Shown here: in pieces, positions 32,719-41,893 of the stretch
How the letters are laid out: each line of letters begins with the position of its first letter
Numbering within the stretch: position 1 is the first letter of the stretch
Source of the DNA: an uncultured Acidobacteriota bacterium
Lineage (GTDB): Bacteria > Acidobacteriota > Vicinamibacteria > Vicinamibacterales > CAVVIG01
Length of the DNA stretch: 64,000 bases
Direction: 5' to 3'
Assembly: GCA_902825985.1 (NCBI GenBank)
Contig: CADEDC010000002.1
Location: 87,226-151,225, forward strand
The notes under the pieces: generated by a model
Told to the model about the DNA's origin: nothing
The model's database searches: none
Seen by the model: the letters and a program-made list of their open reading frames with translations, nothing else
Translations under genes and position numbers: made by a program

Positions 32719-35241
32719 TCAGCGGTCCAACGCCTCCCTCACCCGCCGCACCAGCGCTTCGATGGTGAACGGCTTCTGCAGGAAGACGATGCCGGGCTGC
32801 GCCACGGTCTCGGCGACCAGCTGGTCGTCCGCGTATCCCGACATGTACACCACCTTCATCGCCGGCCGCACCTGGACCAGCCGCTGGAACAGGTCGGCTC
32901 CGGTGCCGCCGGGCATCACGATGTCGGTGATGAGCAGCTCGAAGCCGCCGGCGCTCGACGCGAGAATGCGCTCGGCGTCGCGGGTGTTGGCCGCATCGGC
33001 GACCCGGTAGCCGGCGCGCTCCAGCACCGTCCGCACCAGCCGGCGGACCTCGGGCTCGTCCTCGACGACCAGGATGCGCTCCGAACCGCCGCGGGCCAGG
33101 GTCGCGGCCGGCAACGCGGCGGCCGCCACCGGCTCGTCGTCGACCGCGGGAAAGTACGCCACGAACGTGCTGCCGCGGCCCGGCTCGCTGACGACGTCGA
33201 CGTAGCCGCCGACCTGGCGCAGGATGCCGTACACCGTCGCCAGTCCCAGCCCGGTACCGCGTCCGCGCTCCTTGGTGGTGAAGAACGGATCGAAGATCCG
33301 GCCCTTGACGTCGTCCGGGATGCCGGAGCCGGTATCGCTGATCGACAGCACCACGTAGCGGCCGGGGACGACCGCCGCTCCCCGGAGCTGGACGTCGGCC
33401 GCCAGGGTCACGCGTGCCGTCGCGATCTCCACGCGACCGCCGCTGGGCATCGCGTCCCGGGCGTTGACGACCAGGTTCATCACGACCTGTTCGATCTGGC
33501 TGCGGTCGCCGAGCAGCCGGGGACGGGTGTCGTCGAGCGTCAGGGTGACCTGGATGTGATCGCCGATCAACCGCCGCAACATCGCGGCGAGCTCCTCGAT
33601 GATCGCATTCACATCCAGGCGCACCGGCTCCAGCAACTGCTGGCGGCTGAACGCCAGCAGCTGCCGCGTCAGCAGCGATGCACGATCCGCCGCCTTCGCA
33701 ATCTGCTGGACCTCGGCGAGAGGACTGGCGTGCTGCGCGAGCTGGTCCTCGGCCAGCCGCGCATAGCCGAGGATCGCCGTCAGCATGTTGTTGAAGTCGT
33801 GGGCGATGCCGCCGGCCAGCAGGCCGACCGTCTCGATGCGCTGCGCCTGGCGCAGTTGCGCCTCGAGCACCCGGCGATCCGTCACGTCGGTCATGACGCC
33901 GTGCATCCGCGCCGCGCGTCCGTCGCGGTCCATCGACACGCGACCGTTGGCCTGGACGACCCGCACGCTGCCATCGGCCCGCTGCATGGTGAATTCGACG
34001 TTCAGCCCGGAGAGATCGGCCGCCGACTGGCGGAACGCCTGCTCGACCCGCGGCCGGTCCTCACGGACGATGCGCGACGTGAGCATGTCCAGCGATCGGA
34101 TGTCATCCGCCGCGCCGAGGTCGAGCACCGACCGCAACGACTCCGAGCCATGCCAGTGGCCGGACGGCAAATCCCAGGTCCACACACCGGTCCGCGCCGC
34201 CTCGAGGGCGAACGTCGTGTGCGCCGCCGTGGTGTGCAGCTGCTCGGATCGCCGTTGCAGCTCCTCGATGAGCGTCGCGTTCTCGCAGGCGATGCCCGCC
34301 TGACCGGCAACGATCGTCGCTGCCTGCTCGTCGCGGTCGGTGAACGCCGGCCCGCGGCGGCGGTTGGCGACCATCAGCCAGCCGTGCACCCGTGACGGCG
34401 TCAGCAGCGGAACCGCAAGGCCCGACCGGATTTCGGCTCCCGGCGGCGAATCGAAGACCGCCACGTCGTCGCGCCCGACCTCCCAGCGGATCGCGAGACG
34501 CCGCAGCATCGAGGCGCGGAAGCCATCAGTCAGTCGCGCTGCCGCGACGCCTGCCGCGGCGTCCGACGGGACACCGGCCATCACGCGCACCCCGCCGTCG
34601 TGCCCGGCGGCATCGAACAGGCCGCCGATGGTGAACTCGGCGGTCGTCAGCTCGCACATGCCGTCCGCCAGCGCCTGCAGCAGCACCCCGGTGGCCCGCT
34701 CGCACGCCAGCCGCTGGCAGAGCGCCGCGACGGCGGTCATCTGCTGCTCCGCCGCGGCGAGCTCCTGCACCATGTCGATCAGCTGGAGCGCCGATCGGGT
34801 CGGTGCCGCGTCGAGCGCCGATTGCGGCAGCGCGCCACCGGCCTGCCGCCCGCGTGCTATCAGCGCGTGGACGCGATCGACGATGGCGGCCGGGGCGCTG
34901 GTGCGCATCAGGACGTCCTGCACGCCGCACAGCTCGGCCACCGCGCGCGCCTCACGCTCGAACCCGGCGCGCGTGAAGAAGACGATTGGCAGGTTCGCGC
35001 CACCGGCCATCGACCGCACGCGGCGGACGAACTCGAAGCCGCCGACCGGTGGCACTCGCGCGGCGCTGATGATCAGCGCGGGCGCCTGGTGCTCGATCAC
35101 GGCCAGGGCGTCCAGGGCGTCAGCCGCCTCGATGACCGTGTAACCCTGGTGGCGGAACAGCGCGCTCAGGTATTGCCGGTCGTGCGACTGGTCGTTGACG
35201 ACGAGGATCTGGGTGGGCGGGGTGACGGATTCTGGGGTCAG
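32719..35241 (-). CDS. Hybrid histidine kinase: pseudo-receiver, GAF, PAS, kinase core, receiver
   Basis: About 840 residues. Order: a receiver-like domain lacking the phosphoacceptor Asp (PALIISAARVPP), GAF (CELTTAEFTIGGLFDAAG), PAS/PAC (RTGVWTWDLPSG...GVMTDVTDRR), HisKA ([20 protein letters not shown]), ATPase (NLVVNARDAMPSGG; GTGLGLATVYGI) and a C-terminal intact receiver (LLITDIVMPGG; FLQKPF). The open frame encodes receiver sequence up to 35220 and is open to 35265, but holds no ATG, GTG or TTG until a GTG at 35098-35100, inside the first domain. I set the end at an in-frame CTG (35239-35241); translation may start at a rare codon or the 5' end may be damaged by the inverted repeat there. 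Confidence 0.8.
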   Translation of the reverse strand: MTPESVTPPTQILVVNDQSHDRQYLSALFRHQGYTVIEAADALDALAVIEHQAPALIISAARVPPVGGFEFVRRVRSMAGGANLPIVFFTRAGFEREARAVAELCGVQDVLMRTSAPAAIVDRVHALIARGRQAGGALPQSALDAAPTRSALQLIDMVQELAAAEQQMTAVAALCQRLACERATGVLLQALADGMCELTTAEFTIGGLFDAAGHDGGVRVMAGVPSDAAAGVAAARLTDGFRASMLRRLAIRWEVGRDDVAVFDSPPGAEIRSGLAVPLLTPSRVHGWLMVANRRRGPAFTDRDEQAATIVAGQAGIACENATLIEELQRRSEQLHTTAAHTTFALEAARTGVWTWDLPSGHWHGSESLRSVLDLGAADDIRSLDMLTSRIVREDRPRVEQAFRQSAADLSGLNVEFTMQRADGSVRVVQANGRVSMDRDGRAARMHGVMTDVTDRRVLEAQLRQAQRIETVGLLAGGIAHDFNNMLTAILGYARLAEDQLAQHASPLAEVQQIAKAADRASLLTRQLLAFSRQQLLEPVRLDVNAIIEELAAMLRRLIGDHIQVTLTLDDTRPRLLGDRSQIEQVVMNLVVNARDAMPSGGRVEIATARVTLAADVQLRGAAVVPGRYVVLSISDTGSGIPDDVKGRIFDPFFTTKERGRGTGLGLATVYGILRQVGGYVDVVSEPGRGSTFVAYFPAVDDEPVAAAALPAATLARGGSERILVVEDEPEVRRLVRTVLERAGYRVADAANTRDAERILASSAGGFELLITDIVMPGGTGADLFQRLVQVRPAMKVVYMSGYADDQLVAETVAQPGIVFLQKPFTIEALVRRVREALDR

Positions 35242-35261
35242 ACCTCGAACAATGCCTGACC
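35236..35261. repeat. Small inverted repeat at the 5' end of the hybrid kinase
   Basis: GGTCAG (35236-35241) and CTGACC (35256-35261) form six-base arms around a 14-base loop. The phrase ggggtcagacct at its left side occurs again at the end of the GGDEF gene (56301-56313). It resembles short dispersed palindromes, but two copies are not enough to define a family. Confidence 0.4.
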
Positions 35262-35290
35262 CTGCTCAGCTTTGCTATCGGTAGAACACC

Positions 35291-35340
35291 ACGGGCCAGG
35301 CCCGTTTTCTGCCTACAAAGGTGTCAGTGATTCACTGACA
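35291..35340. terminator. Two hairpins after the NarL-type regulator gene
   Basis: A perfect nine-base-arm palindrome, TGTCAGTGA-T-TCACTGACA (35322-35340), starts 14 bases beyond the regulator stop, and a second hairpin, ACGGGCC-A-GGCCCGT (35291-35305), follows and is flanked by TTTCT on the plus strand. Either could stop transcription between the regulator and the hybrid kinase; the first could also be an operator. Confidence 0.45.
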
Positions 35341-35353
35341 GGCCGGGAGACCG

Positions 35354-35986
35354 TCAGTCGGCGAGCCGGTTCCGAACCGCATACGAGACGAGTTCCGCGT
35401 TGGTCCGCATCTCCATCTTCTCGAGCACGCGGGCGCGATACGTCGCCACCGTCTTGACGCTGAGGGTCAGTTCGGCCGAGATTTCGCGACTCGTGCGGCC
35501 GACGGCGATCCGCCGGAAGACCTGATACTCGCGGTCGGAGAGCCGTTCGTGCTGCGCGCCGCCGCCGCCGTCGACCAGCGTCGTCGCCAGCCGGTCGCCC
35601 AGTGTCGAGCTGATGTAATGGCGGCCGCTGACCACCGTTCGAATGGCGCGCACCAACTCTTCCGGCACCGCGTCCTTGGTGAGGTAGCCGCCGGCGCCCG
35701 CCTTGAGAGCGCGAATGGCGAACTGCTCTTCCGAGTACATGGTCAGGACCAGCACCGGCAGCTGCGGCCGGCGCCGGCGCAATTCCTTGAGCAGATCGAG
35801 TCCGTCTGCGCCGGGCATGCTGAGGTCGAGCAGCACCAGATCGATGCCGTCGGCACCGGCGCGATCCAGGGTCTGCTGCGCGTCGACCGCCTCTGCCTCG
35901 ACCCGCATGTCGGGTGTGGCATCGACGATCTTCTGGATGCCCTGCCGTACGATTGGATGGTCGTCCGCGATGAGCACTCTCGTCAT
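35354..35986 (-). CDS. NarL/FixJ-family response regulator
   Basis: 210 residues. Receiver at 1-120 (LIADDHPIVRQGI; phosphoacceptor Asp in VLLDLSMPGADG; Lys in YLTKDAVPEE), then a LuxR-type HTH at about 145-205 (LSDREYQVFRRIAVGRTSREISAELTLSVKTVATYR). It starts four bases after the kinase gene at 35991-37448 and forms a two-component pair with it. Target genes are unknown. Confidence 0.93.
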   Translation of the reverse strand: MTRVLIADDHPIVRQGIQKIVDATPDMRVEAEAVDAQQTLDRAGADGIDLVLLDLSMPGADGLDLLKELRRRRPQLPVLVLTMYSEEQFAIRALKAGAGGYLTKDAVPEELVRAIRTVVSGRHYISSTLGDRLATTLVDGGGGAQHERLSDREYQVFRRIAVGRTSREISAELTLSVKTVATYRARVLEKMEMRTNAELVSYAVRNRLAD

Positions 35987-35990
35987 GTCG

Positions 35991-37448
35991 TTAGTCCGGA
36001 GCCGGTGAACGGTCGGGGCTGGTATCGGGCGCCTGGCCGACGAGACGCGGCTTCAGTGGAATCCGCACGACCACCAGCGTGCCGCGGCGTCGGCCGCGGC
36101 TGACGATCAAGGTACCGCCGAGCAGGGTCGCGCGCTCCCGCATGCCGATGAGCCCGAGCGAGTGCTCGCTGTCCACCGCGTCGAGCGGGATGCCACGGCC
36201 GTTGTCGTAGACGTGGACGGCGAACTTGCCTCGTTCCCCCTTCATGGTAATCCGCACCAGCGTCGCCTGGGCATGTCGGCTGACGTTGGTCAGGATCTCC
36301 TCGAAAATCCTGAACAGCTCGGTCGACTGCAGATGATCGAGCTCCGGCATCGGCCCGGTTGTCGACACCCGGCAGCGGACGCCGGCCCGACGTTCGAATT
36401 CGGCGGCCCGCCACTCGATGGCGGCCTGCAGTCCCAGCCGATCGAGCACGCCTGGGCGGAGATCGCCGGCGATGCGCCGGACGATTCCGATGGTCGTGTC
36501 GATGCGATCCATCATTACCGCGATCGCCGATCGCGCACTGGTCGGCTCGAAGCGGTCGCAGAGCGCCAGCAACCACGCCAGGTCCATCTTCAGTCCGCTC
36601 AGCGACTGTCCGAGCCGGTCGTGGATATCGCGCGAAAGGCGGGCGCGCTCCTCTTCGCGAAGGTTGCGCGCGTGGTCGGTCAGCCGACGATACCGATCGT
36701 TCGAACGCCGCAGCTCGCCCTCGGTCCGCATGCGCTCGCTGATGTCCTGCATCGCGAGAATCCGCAGCCCGGACGACCGGTGAACGGCGGCCCGCACGTC
36801 CACCTCGATCTGGCTGCCGTCGGCGCGCCGCAGCCGCAGCAGCCCGCTCCAGCAGCCGGCGCCCTCGAGGTTCAGTACCGCCGCCGCGCCGTCGGCATCG
36901 TCGACGATCCGGGCCAGCGGGCCACCGACGAGAATCGTCGCCGGCTCGCCGATCAAGACGCCGGCCGCCTGGTTCACCTCGAGGATCTGCCCGGAACGGC
37001 TCACGCCAAGCAGCGGAACCGGTGCGCAGTCGAATGCGTCGCGCGGACCGTCCCCGGGCGCGCCGGCGGCGTCGGCGCGAAGTGTCTCCGCCCACGCGAG
37101 GCCGGTCCCGGTGCTGCCCCGTGCCGGGGCGGCCCTGACCCACCGCAACAGGACGTCGACGACAGCGCCGTCCTTCAGCCGATGGCGCTGTTGTCCCCCT
37201 GCCGCGCCGGTCTTGACCCGTCTGAGCTGGCGCGCCAACGCCGCACGGTCGGCCTCGGGCGACAGTTGTTCGACGGTCATCGCCAGGAAGTCGTCGCGGG
37301 AGAACCCATAGGCCTGGACCGCCGCGCGATTGGCCGCGACGATCCGCAGTGTCCGATCGGCGAACATCCACGCCGGACACGGCACCGCGTCGAAGAACAG
37401 CCTGTACTGCGCACCAGCCGGCTCCGCCAGCGTCTCGGTGTCTGTCAT
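35991..37448 (-). CDS. PAS-containing HisKA_3 histidine kinase
   Basis: 485 residues without membrane segments. Two PAS domains (about 12-130 and 140-250, the second ending LRILAMQDISERMRTE), a HisKA_3 dimerisation helix with the phosphoacceptor His (ARLSRDIHDRLGQSLSGLKMDL) and a NarX-type ATPase domain (FRIFEEILTNVSRHAQAT; YDNGRGI; LGLIGMRERATLLGG). This is the NarL-partner architecture and the regulator follows directly. Confidence 0.92.
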   Translation of the reverse strand: MTDTETLAEPAGAQYRLFFDAVPCPAWMFADRTLRIVAANRAAVQAYGFSRDDFLAMTVEQLSPEADRAALARQLRRVKTGAAGGQQRHRLKDGAVVDVLLRWVRAAPARGSTGTGLAWAETLRADAAGAPGDGPRDAFDCAPVPLLGVSRSGQILEVNQAAGVLIGEPATILVGGPLARIVDDADGAAAVLNLEGAGCWSGLLRLRRADGSQIEVDVRAAVHRSSGLRILAMQDISERMRTEGELRRSNDRYRRLTDHARNLREEERARLSRDIHDRLGQSLSGLKMDLAWLLALCDRFEPTSARSAIAVMMDRIDTTIGIVRRIAGDLRPGVLDRLGLQAAIEWRAAEFERRAGVRCRVSTTGPMPELDHLQSTELFRIFEEILTNVSRHAQATLVRITMKGERGKFAVHVYDNGRGIPLDAVDSEHSLGLIGMRERATLLGGTLIVSRGRRRGTLVVVRIPLKPRLVGQAPDTSPDRSPAPD

Positions 37449-37561
37449 ACGAATGTCGCGCCAATCGTATCCAACTACCGACCGGGATCGAGGGAAATGC
37501 TTGGCTGGCGCCCGAACGCGGAGTGCGAGCCGGCGCGCACCGGCGGCGGGAGGCCATCGGC

Positions 37562-37592
37562 GGCGACAGGGGACGTTCGCCCCCCTGTCGCC
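37562..37592 (-). terminator. Strong hairpin after the quinoprotein dehydrogenase gene
   Basis: An 11-base perfect stem (ggcgacagggg at 37562-37572 pairing with cccctgtcgcc at 37582-37592, nine-base loop) lies 12 bases downstream of the stop. No T-run follows on the minus strand, so it may act as a 3' stabiliser or a factor-dependent stop rather than a classical intrinsic terminator. Confidence 0.5.
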
Positions 37593-37604
37593 TGGCCGGC
37601 GGTA

Positions 37605-39767
37605 TTACTGTTGACCGGTGGGACGGATCTCCGATTCGGGCAGCGCGAACGCGATGTACTCGCCCGAATAGCTGCCGCCGCTCACGGCGACGATGATGTA
37701 CTGCCTGCCGTTCGCCATGTACGTCATCGGCGAGCCGCTCTGCGCCGCCGGGATGTAGACGGCGCCGACTTCATTGCCGTTCGTCTTGTCGTAGGCACGC
37801 AGCATGGCGCCGCGGGGACGTCCTGGCGGCGACGTCACCTGCGGGTCGCCGACAACGACCAGCGTCTTCGTCACGACGGCGCCGACGTTGCCGCCCTGCC
37901 CGGTCTTGGGAATGGTGAGCCCCTTGAGGAGCGGATGGTTGCGGACGTTGTCGGGCGTCTCGCCGTGCGGCACCGACCAGCTGATGTCTCCCCGTTCGAG
38001 GTTGACGGCCGTCAGCACGCCGTATGGCGGTTTCAGGACCGACAGGCCCTGGACCGTGGTGGCCGCGCGTTGCGCCCCGGTTGGTCCCTGGACGGCCGCC
38101 GGCGCGGGTGGCGGCGGCGGGGCGGCCGGTGCGCCGGCCGGGCGACGCGGCGCGTCGGCAGCATCACCCTCACCACCGCCCGTGATCAACCGGACGGTGG
38201 CGCCCGCGGTGCCCATGATGTAGTCGATGTCTGACACTTCCTTCGGCGGCTTGACCAGGCCGAGCGGCGCCAGACAGGAGTTGCAGGCGGGCGCGAACAC
38301 GGTCTTCAGCTCGGGATCGTACGTCGAACCCTGCCAGTTGGTGCCGCCGGTCAACGTGCCGATGGTCAGCGCCGCGATCTTGCCTTCCAGCGTGCTGACG
38401 ATCGGCGGATTGTACGGCGACGGATTGACGACGAACCAATTCAGCTTCTCGAGGGCCTGCTTGTGCAGGTCTGGCGTGAAGTCCATCACGTCTTCGGGCA
38501 CGCGCACGAACGGCCGTGCGTACGCCGGCGGTTTGCTGGGGATCGGCTGGGTCGGCGACGTCTTCTCACCCGGCACGGTGGACTGCGGCACCGGCGTTTC
38601 CGGAATCGGCCAAATCGGCTGCCCGGTGATGCGGTCGAACACGTACAGGTAGCTCTGCTTCGAGGGCACCGCGACGATCTTGCGCGGCTTGCCGTCGATC
38701 GTGACGTCGGCGAGCAGCGGTGCCGACGACATGTCATGGTCCCAGATCGGGTGGTGCACGAACTGGAAGTGCCACTTGCGCTGACCGGTCCTCAGATCGA
38801 CCGCGACCAGCGTTTCGGCGAACAGGTTGTTGCCGGGGCGATGTCCACCGTACAGGTCCGAGGTGGGCGATTCGACCGGCAGATACACCAGGCCGGCCTC
38901 TTCGTCGACCGTGATCTGCGTCCACACGCCCGTGTTGCCGGTCGTATACCAGGAGTCGTTCTCCCAGGTGTCGTGGCCGAACTCGCCGGTCGCCGGCATC
39001 GTGTTGAAGCGCCACAGCATCTTGCCGGTGCGCACGTCGAACGCTCGAACGACGCCCTTGGTATTGTCGCGGCTCTTGACCGCCAGGCCTTCGCGGAACG
39101 ACGAGCCCACGATGATCGTATTGCCCGTGACGGTAGGCGTGGAGTGCAGACCAATTTCACCCGTCTCGAGGTCGATCTGCTGATTGTTGCCCTTGTAGGC
39201 GCCGACCTTCAGGTCGACGATACCGGCGCTGCCGAATCCGGGTGTCGGCACACCTGTCTTGGCATCGAGTGACACCAGGCGATAGCCGGTGGTGACGAAG
39301 AGCACCCGCTCGTCCTTGCCGTCGGTCCAATACGACAGGCCACGGCCGGACAACTGGCGTGGCGCCATCACCGCGCGCTGCCCTTCGCGGAGACTGTAGA
39401 CCCAGCGCAGTTCGCCGGTCGCTCCGTCGAGCGCCACCACGGCGCGCCGCGTGCCGCCCGTCGTGTAGACGGTGCCGTTCACGGCGAGCGGCGTGCCTTC
39501 GAGCTTGTACTCGGGCCGGGTGCCGAGGGCGTCGGTCTTGAACCGCCAGGCAACCTCCAGCTTGTTGAAGTTCGACCCGGTGATTTGGGCCAGCGGTGAG
39601 TAGCGACTGCCCTTCACGTCGGCCGTGTAGTGCGTCCAATCGCCCTTGGCGGTGCTCGGCATCGAACCGGCCTGACCGGCGACCGGCGTCGTGCCACCCA
39701 TCAGGTAGACGGCCCCCAGGACGACGCCGGCGGCCAGCGGCACCATGCGTACTGCTCTTCGCAACAT
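37605..39767 (-). CDS. PQQ-dependent quinoprotein dehydrogenase, secreted
   Basis: 720 residues from the ATG at 39765-39767, supported by GGGAG seven bases upstream; an ATG ten codons earlier lacks this. A signal peptide (about 1-32, ending near TTPVAGQAG) directs it to the periplasm. Repeated beta-propeller tryptophan-docking motifs of the PQQ family are present (GATGELRWVYS, DVRTGKMLWRFNTMP, DLRTGQRKWHFQFVHHPIWDHDMSS, NLERGDISWSVPHGE). A Pro-rich insert lies at about 560-585. No CxxCH haem motif is present, so electrons must go to a separate acceptor. The GDH-like HHPIWDHD segment suggests a sugar or alcohol substrate, but this cannot be settled from sequence. Confidence 0.9.
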   Translation of the reverse strand: MLRRAVRMVPLAAGVVLGAVYLMGGTTPVAGQAGSMPSTAKGDWTHYTADVKGSRYSPLAQITGSNFNKLEVAWRFKTDALGTRPEYKLEGTPLAVNGTVYTTGGTRRAVVALDGATGELRWVYSLREGQRAVMAPRQLSGRGLSYWTDGKDERVLFVTTGYRLVSLDAKTGVPTPGFGSAGIVDLKVGAYKGNNQQIDLETGEIGLHSTPTVTGNTIIVGSSFREGLAVKSRDNTKGVVRAFDVRTGKMLWRFNTMPATGEFGHDTWENDSWYTTGNTGVWTQITVDEEAGLVYLPVESPTSDLYGGHRPGNNLFAETLVAVDLRTGQRKWHFQFVHHPIWDHDMSSAPLLADVTIDGKPRKIVAVPSKQSYLYVFDRITGQPIWPIPETPVPQSTVPGEKTSPTQPIPSKPPAYARPFVRVPEDVMDFTPDLHKQALEKLNWFVVNPSPYNPPIVSTLEGKIAALTIGTLTGGTNWQGSTYDPELKTVFAPACNSCLAPLGLVKPPKEVSDIDYIMGTAGATVRLITGGGEGDAADAPRRPAGAPAAPPPPPAPAAVQGPTGAQRAATTVQGLSVLKPPYGVLTAVNLERGDISWSVPHGETPDNVRNHPLLKGLTIPKTGQGGNVGAVVTKTLVVVGDPQVTSPPGRPRGAMLRAYDKTNGNEVGAVYIPAAQSGSPMTYMANGRQYIIVAVSGGSYSGEYIAFALPESEIRPTGQQ

Positions 39768-39979
39768 GTAATGACTCCCGTCTTTCAACAGACTCACCCG
39801 GAGAGAACGGGTACACCTGCCGACGTCCGGCAGCGACCTGTCGCGATTATAGCGCGGGGGTCAGGCGGGGCGTCGCAGTGGCGGACGGCCAATCCGGCGG
39901 CGGTCGAGTCCTTGTCTTCACGGGTGACCCGCGCCGGTCCCGCGCGATACCCGCGGGGCCGGCGCCGGGCGGTGGCGCG

Positions 39980-40828
39980 CTAACGCGAGCTGCAGTTCGA
40001 GGCGATCATCCGGACCGACTGGACGTCGATCCGCGGCGCGTTGGCCGCCGACGCACCGGACGACGCGGTGCCGGATGCCGAGGTGGATCCAGCGGCGGTC
40101 GAGCCGCCGGTGGTGCCACCCGCCGTCGTTCCACCGGTCGTGGTCCGTCCGGTCGTCGTGCCGCCCGCCGTGGCGCCAGAGCTGCCCGAGTTGCCGGAGC
40201 CCGAGCTGCCAGTGCTGCCGGAGCCCGAGGCGCCCGGCATGCTGGCTCCCGACGCGAGGCGTCCCATCACCTCCACCTGATGGCCGACGTGCTGTCGCAA
40301 CTGGGCGTCCTGTCCCGACAGGACGTACATGGCACCGGTCCCCGCGCTACCGGCGGCACCGGTGGCTCCGGCGCCTCCGCCGCTCGCGGGGTTGCTACCG
40401 GCCGTGGTCCCGCCCGCCGTCGCGGTGGTGCTGCCGGTCGCGCCGCTGGCGCTGCCCGTGGTACCGCTGCCGCCCGCAGCGCCGCTCGGACTGGTGGTCG
40501 CGCCACTGGCCGCACCCGGCGTCCCGCTGGAGGTCGTGCCCGGGGCGCCCGGGGCGCTCGAGGCCATGCCCGTGCGGGCGTTCATGAGCACGAATTGCCC
40601 GGACGCCGATGAGCCCGCGGTGCCGGTCGCCGTTCCCGCTGCGCTTGTCGATCCCGAAGTGCCCACGCTGCCACTTCCCGCGGCCATCGACCCGCCCTGC
40701 TGCAGGCAACCGGTCACGGTGATGGCTCCGGGCTGGGCCGAGCCCGAGCCGCTTTGCGATTGCGCCTGAACACCGGCTGCCATGGCGAGCGTCAGTACGG
40801 TGCCACCAACGGTCCACGTCTTCTTCAT
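39980..40828 (-). CDS. Secreted Gly/Ser/Thr-rich protein with VTVTGC and HVGHxVEV motifs
   Basis: 282 residues from the ATG at 40826-40828, with AGGAGG five bases upstream. A signal peptide (about 1-23, VLTLAMAAGVQAQ) is followed by ITVTGCLQQGG, a low-complexity Gly/Ser/Thr/Ala stretch, QFVLMNARTG, another low-complexity stretch, the segment YVLSGQDAQLRQHVGHQVEVMGRL, a third low-complexity stretch and RIDVQSVRMIASNCSSR. The ordered pieces match those of the neighbour at 41351-41893, so the two are paralogues. The HVGHxVEVxG strand pair resembles an OB-like small beta fold. Function unknown. Confidence 0.8.
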   Translation of the reverse strand: MKKTWTVGGTVLTLAMAAGVQAQSQSGSGSAQPGAITVTGCLQQGGSMAAGSGSVGTSGSTSAAGTATGTAGSSASGQFVLMNARTGMASSAPGAPGTTSSGTPGAASGATTSPSGAAGGSGTTGSASGATGSTTATAGGTTAGSNPASGGGAGATGAAGSAGTGAMYVLSGQDAQLRQHVGHQVEVMGRLASGASMPGASGSGSTGSSGSGNSGSSGATAGGTTTGRTTTGGTTAGGTTGGSTAAGSTSASGTASSGASAANAPRIDVQSVRMIASNCSSR

Positions 40829-41350
40829 CACGTCCTCCTGAATAGTCCACCTGCCGTCAGGGCTGCGCGCTGGCGCGGCCCTCTTTTCCACGGTTGCCCG
40901 TCGCAAACCGCGCGCCGGGGGGAACGGTCGTGTCTGCCGTGGCTGGCGCCCGCCTTGCCTGACAGCGCTCGGGAGATCGACATGCATCGAGACAGGACGA
41001 GCAGCGCGCCAGCGGCCACCCACAGCGACGGGCTGCACCGCGACGGGCCGCATGACGAGAGCGAACCGCCGTCGCATCGGCGGGTGAGGGACGTGAGCGA
41101 TGAGGTCGGCAGTGAGGGCGGCGCGCCGGGTGATGTCGAACTCGATCGCCGGCCGGTTCCTGGAAGTGGAAGCGAGGCGACCGAACTCTGGCACCCTGAG
41201 CAATCGCGTACCGATGAGATCCGCCGCGACGACGACGGTGAGGGTCGCCGCGATCCACCGGCGGAGTGATGCGGCTGGGGCGCGGCACGCCCGCACGGGC
41301 AGGCGAGGTGAACGAGGGCGGGCACGAGCCGCGGCACGTGCCCGCGCCGA

Positions 41351-41893
41351 TCAGCGGGGACAGGTTTCCGACATGAGCGTGATGGCGTCGACGCTCAACA
41401 CCGGTGCCTGTTCAGGCGTCGGCGCTCCGGCCGCACCGCCGGCCGGCGCCGCCGGCAGGCCGGTCGATCCGGGAGCCACCGAGGGCATCACCGCGCCCGA
41501 GATCTCGACCTGATGCCCGACATGCGGATTCAGCACGGCGGTCCGGGCGCGCAGCCGATAGGTGGCGCCGAGCCCTGAGACCTCCGGTTTGCCCGGCACC
41601 GACGGTCCATGCGGCGAGCGGCCCGGCGCATCCGCTGTCCCGCCGGTGCCGACCGGTGACTCTGCGGCCCGCTTCTGCTGCGCCTTGATCAGCACGAAGT
41701 CGAGGCTGTCGACCGGGTCGTTGCCGCGTTGCACGATCTGATCGGCTCGTTCGATGCAGCCGGTGACGGTCACCCGTGGCGGCGTGGCGGACGCGCCACC
41801 CGCTTGTGCGGCGGACGGCGTCTGCGCCGCAGCCGCGGTCGACACCACCGGCACGACGATCGCCAGCAGTCCGGTCCAGTTCATTGATCGCAT
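41351..41893 (-). CDS. Secreted paralogue with VTVTGC and HVGHxVEI motifs
   Basis: 180 residues from ATG 41891-41893 with a GGAGGGGG ribosome site directly before it; the ATG three codons on (41884) is an alternative. Signal peptide (about 1-24, ending AAAAQ), then RVTVTGCIERADQ, a segment with DFVLIKAQQK, a Pro/Gly linker, TYRLRARTAVLNPHVGHQVEISGAV, another linker and VLSVDAITLMSETCPR. The order of conserved pieces and the two Cys positions equal those of the neighbour at 39980-40828, but the linkers are much shorter. Function unknown. Confidence 0.8.
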   Translation of the reverse strand: MRSMNWTGLLAIVVPVVSTAAAAQTPSAAQAGGASATPPRVTVTGCIERADQIVQRGNDPVDSLDFVLIKAQQKRAAESPVGTGGTADAPGRSPHGPSVPGKPEVSGLGATYRLRARTAVLNPHVGHQVEISGAVMPSVAPGSTGLPAAPAGGAAGAPTPEQAPVLSVDAITLMSETCPR

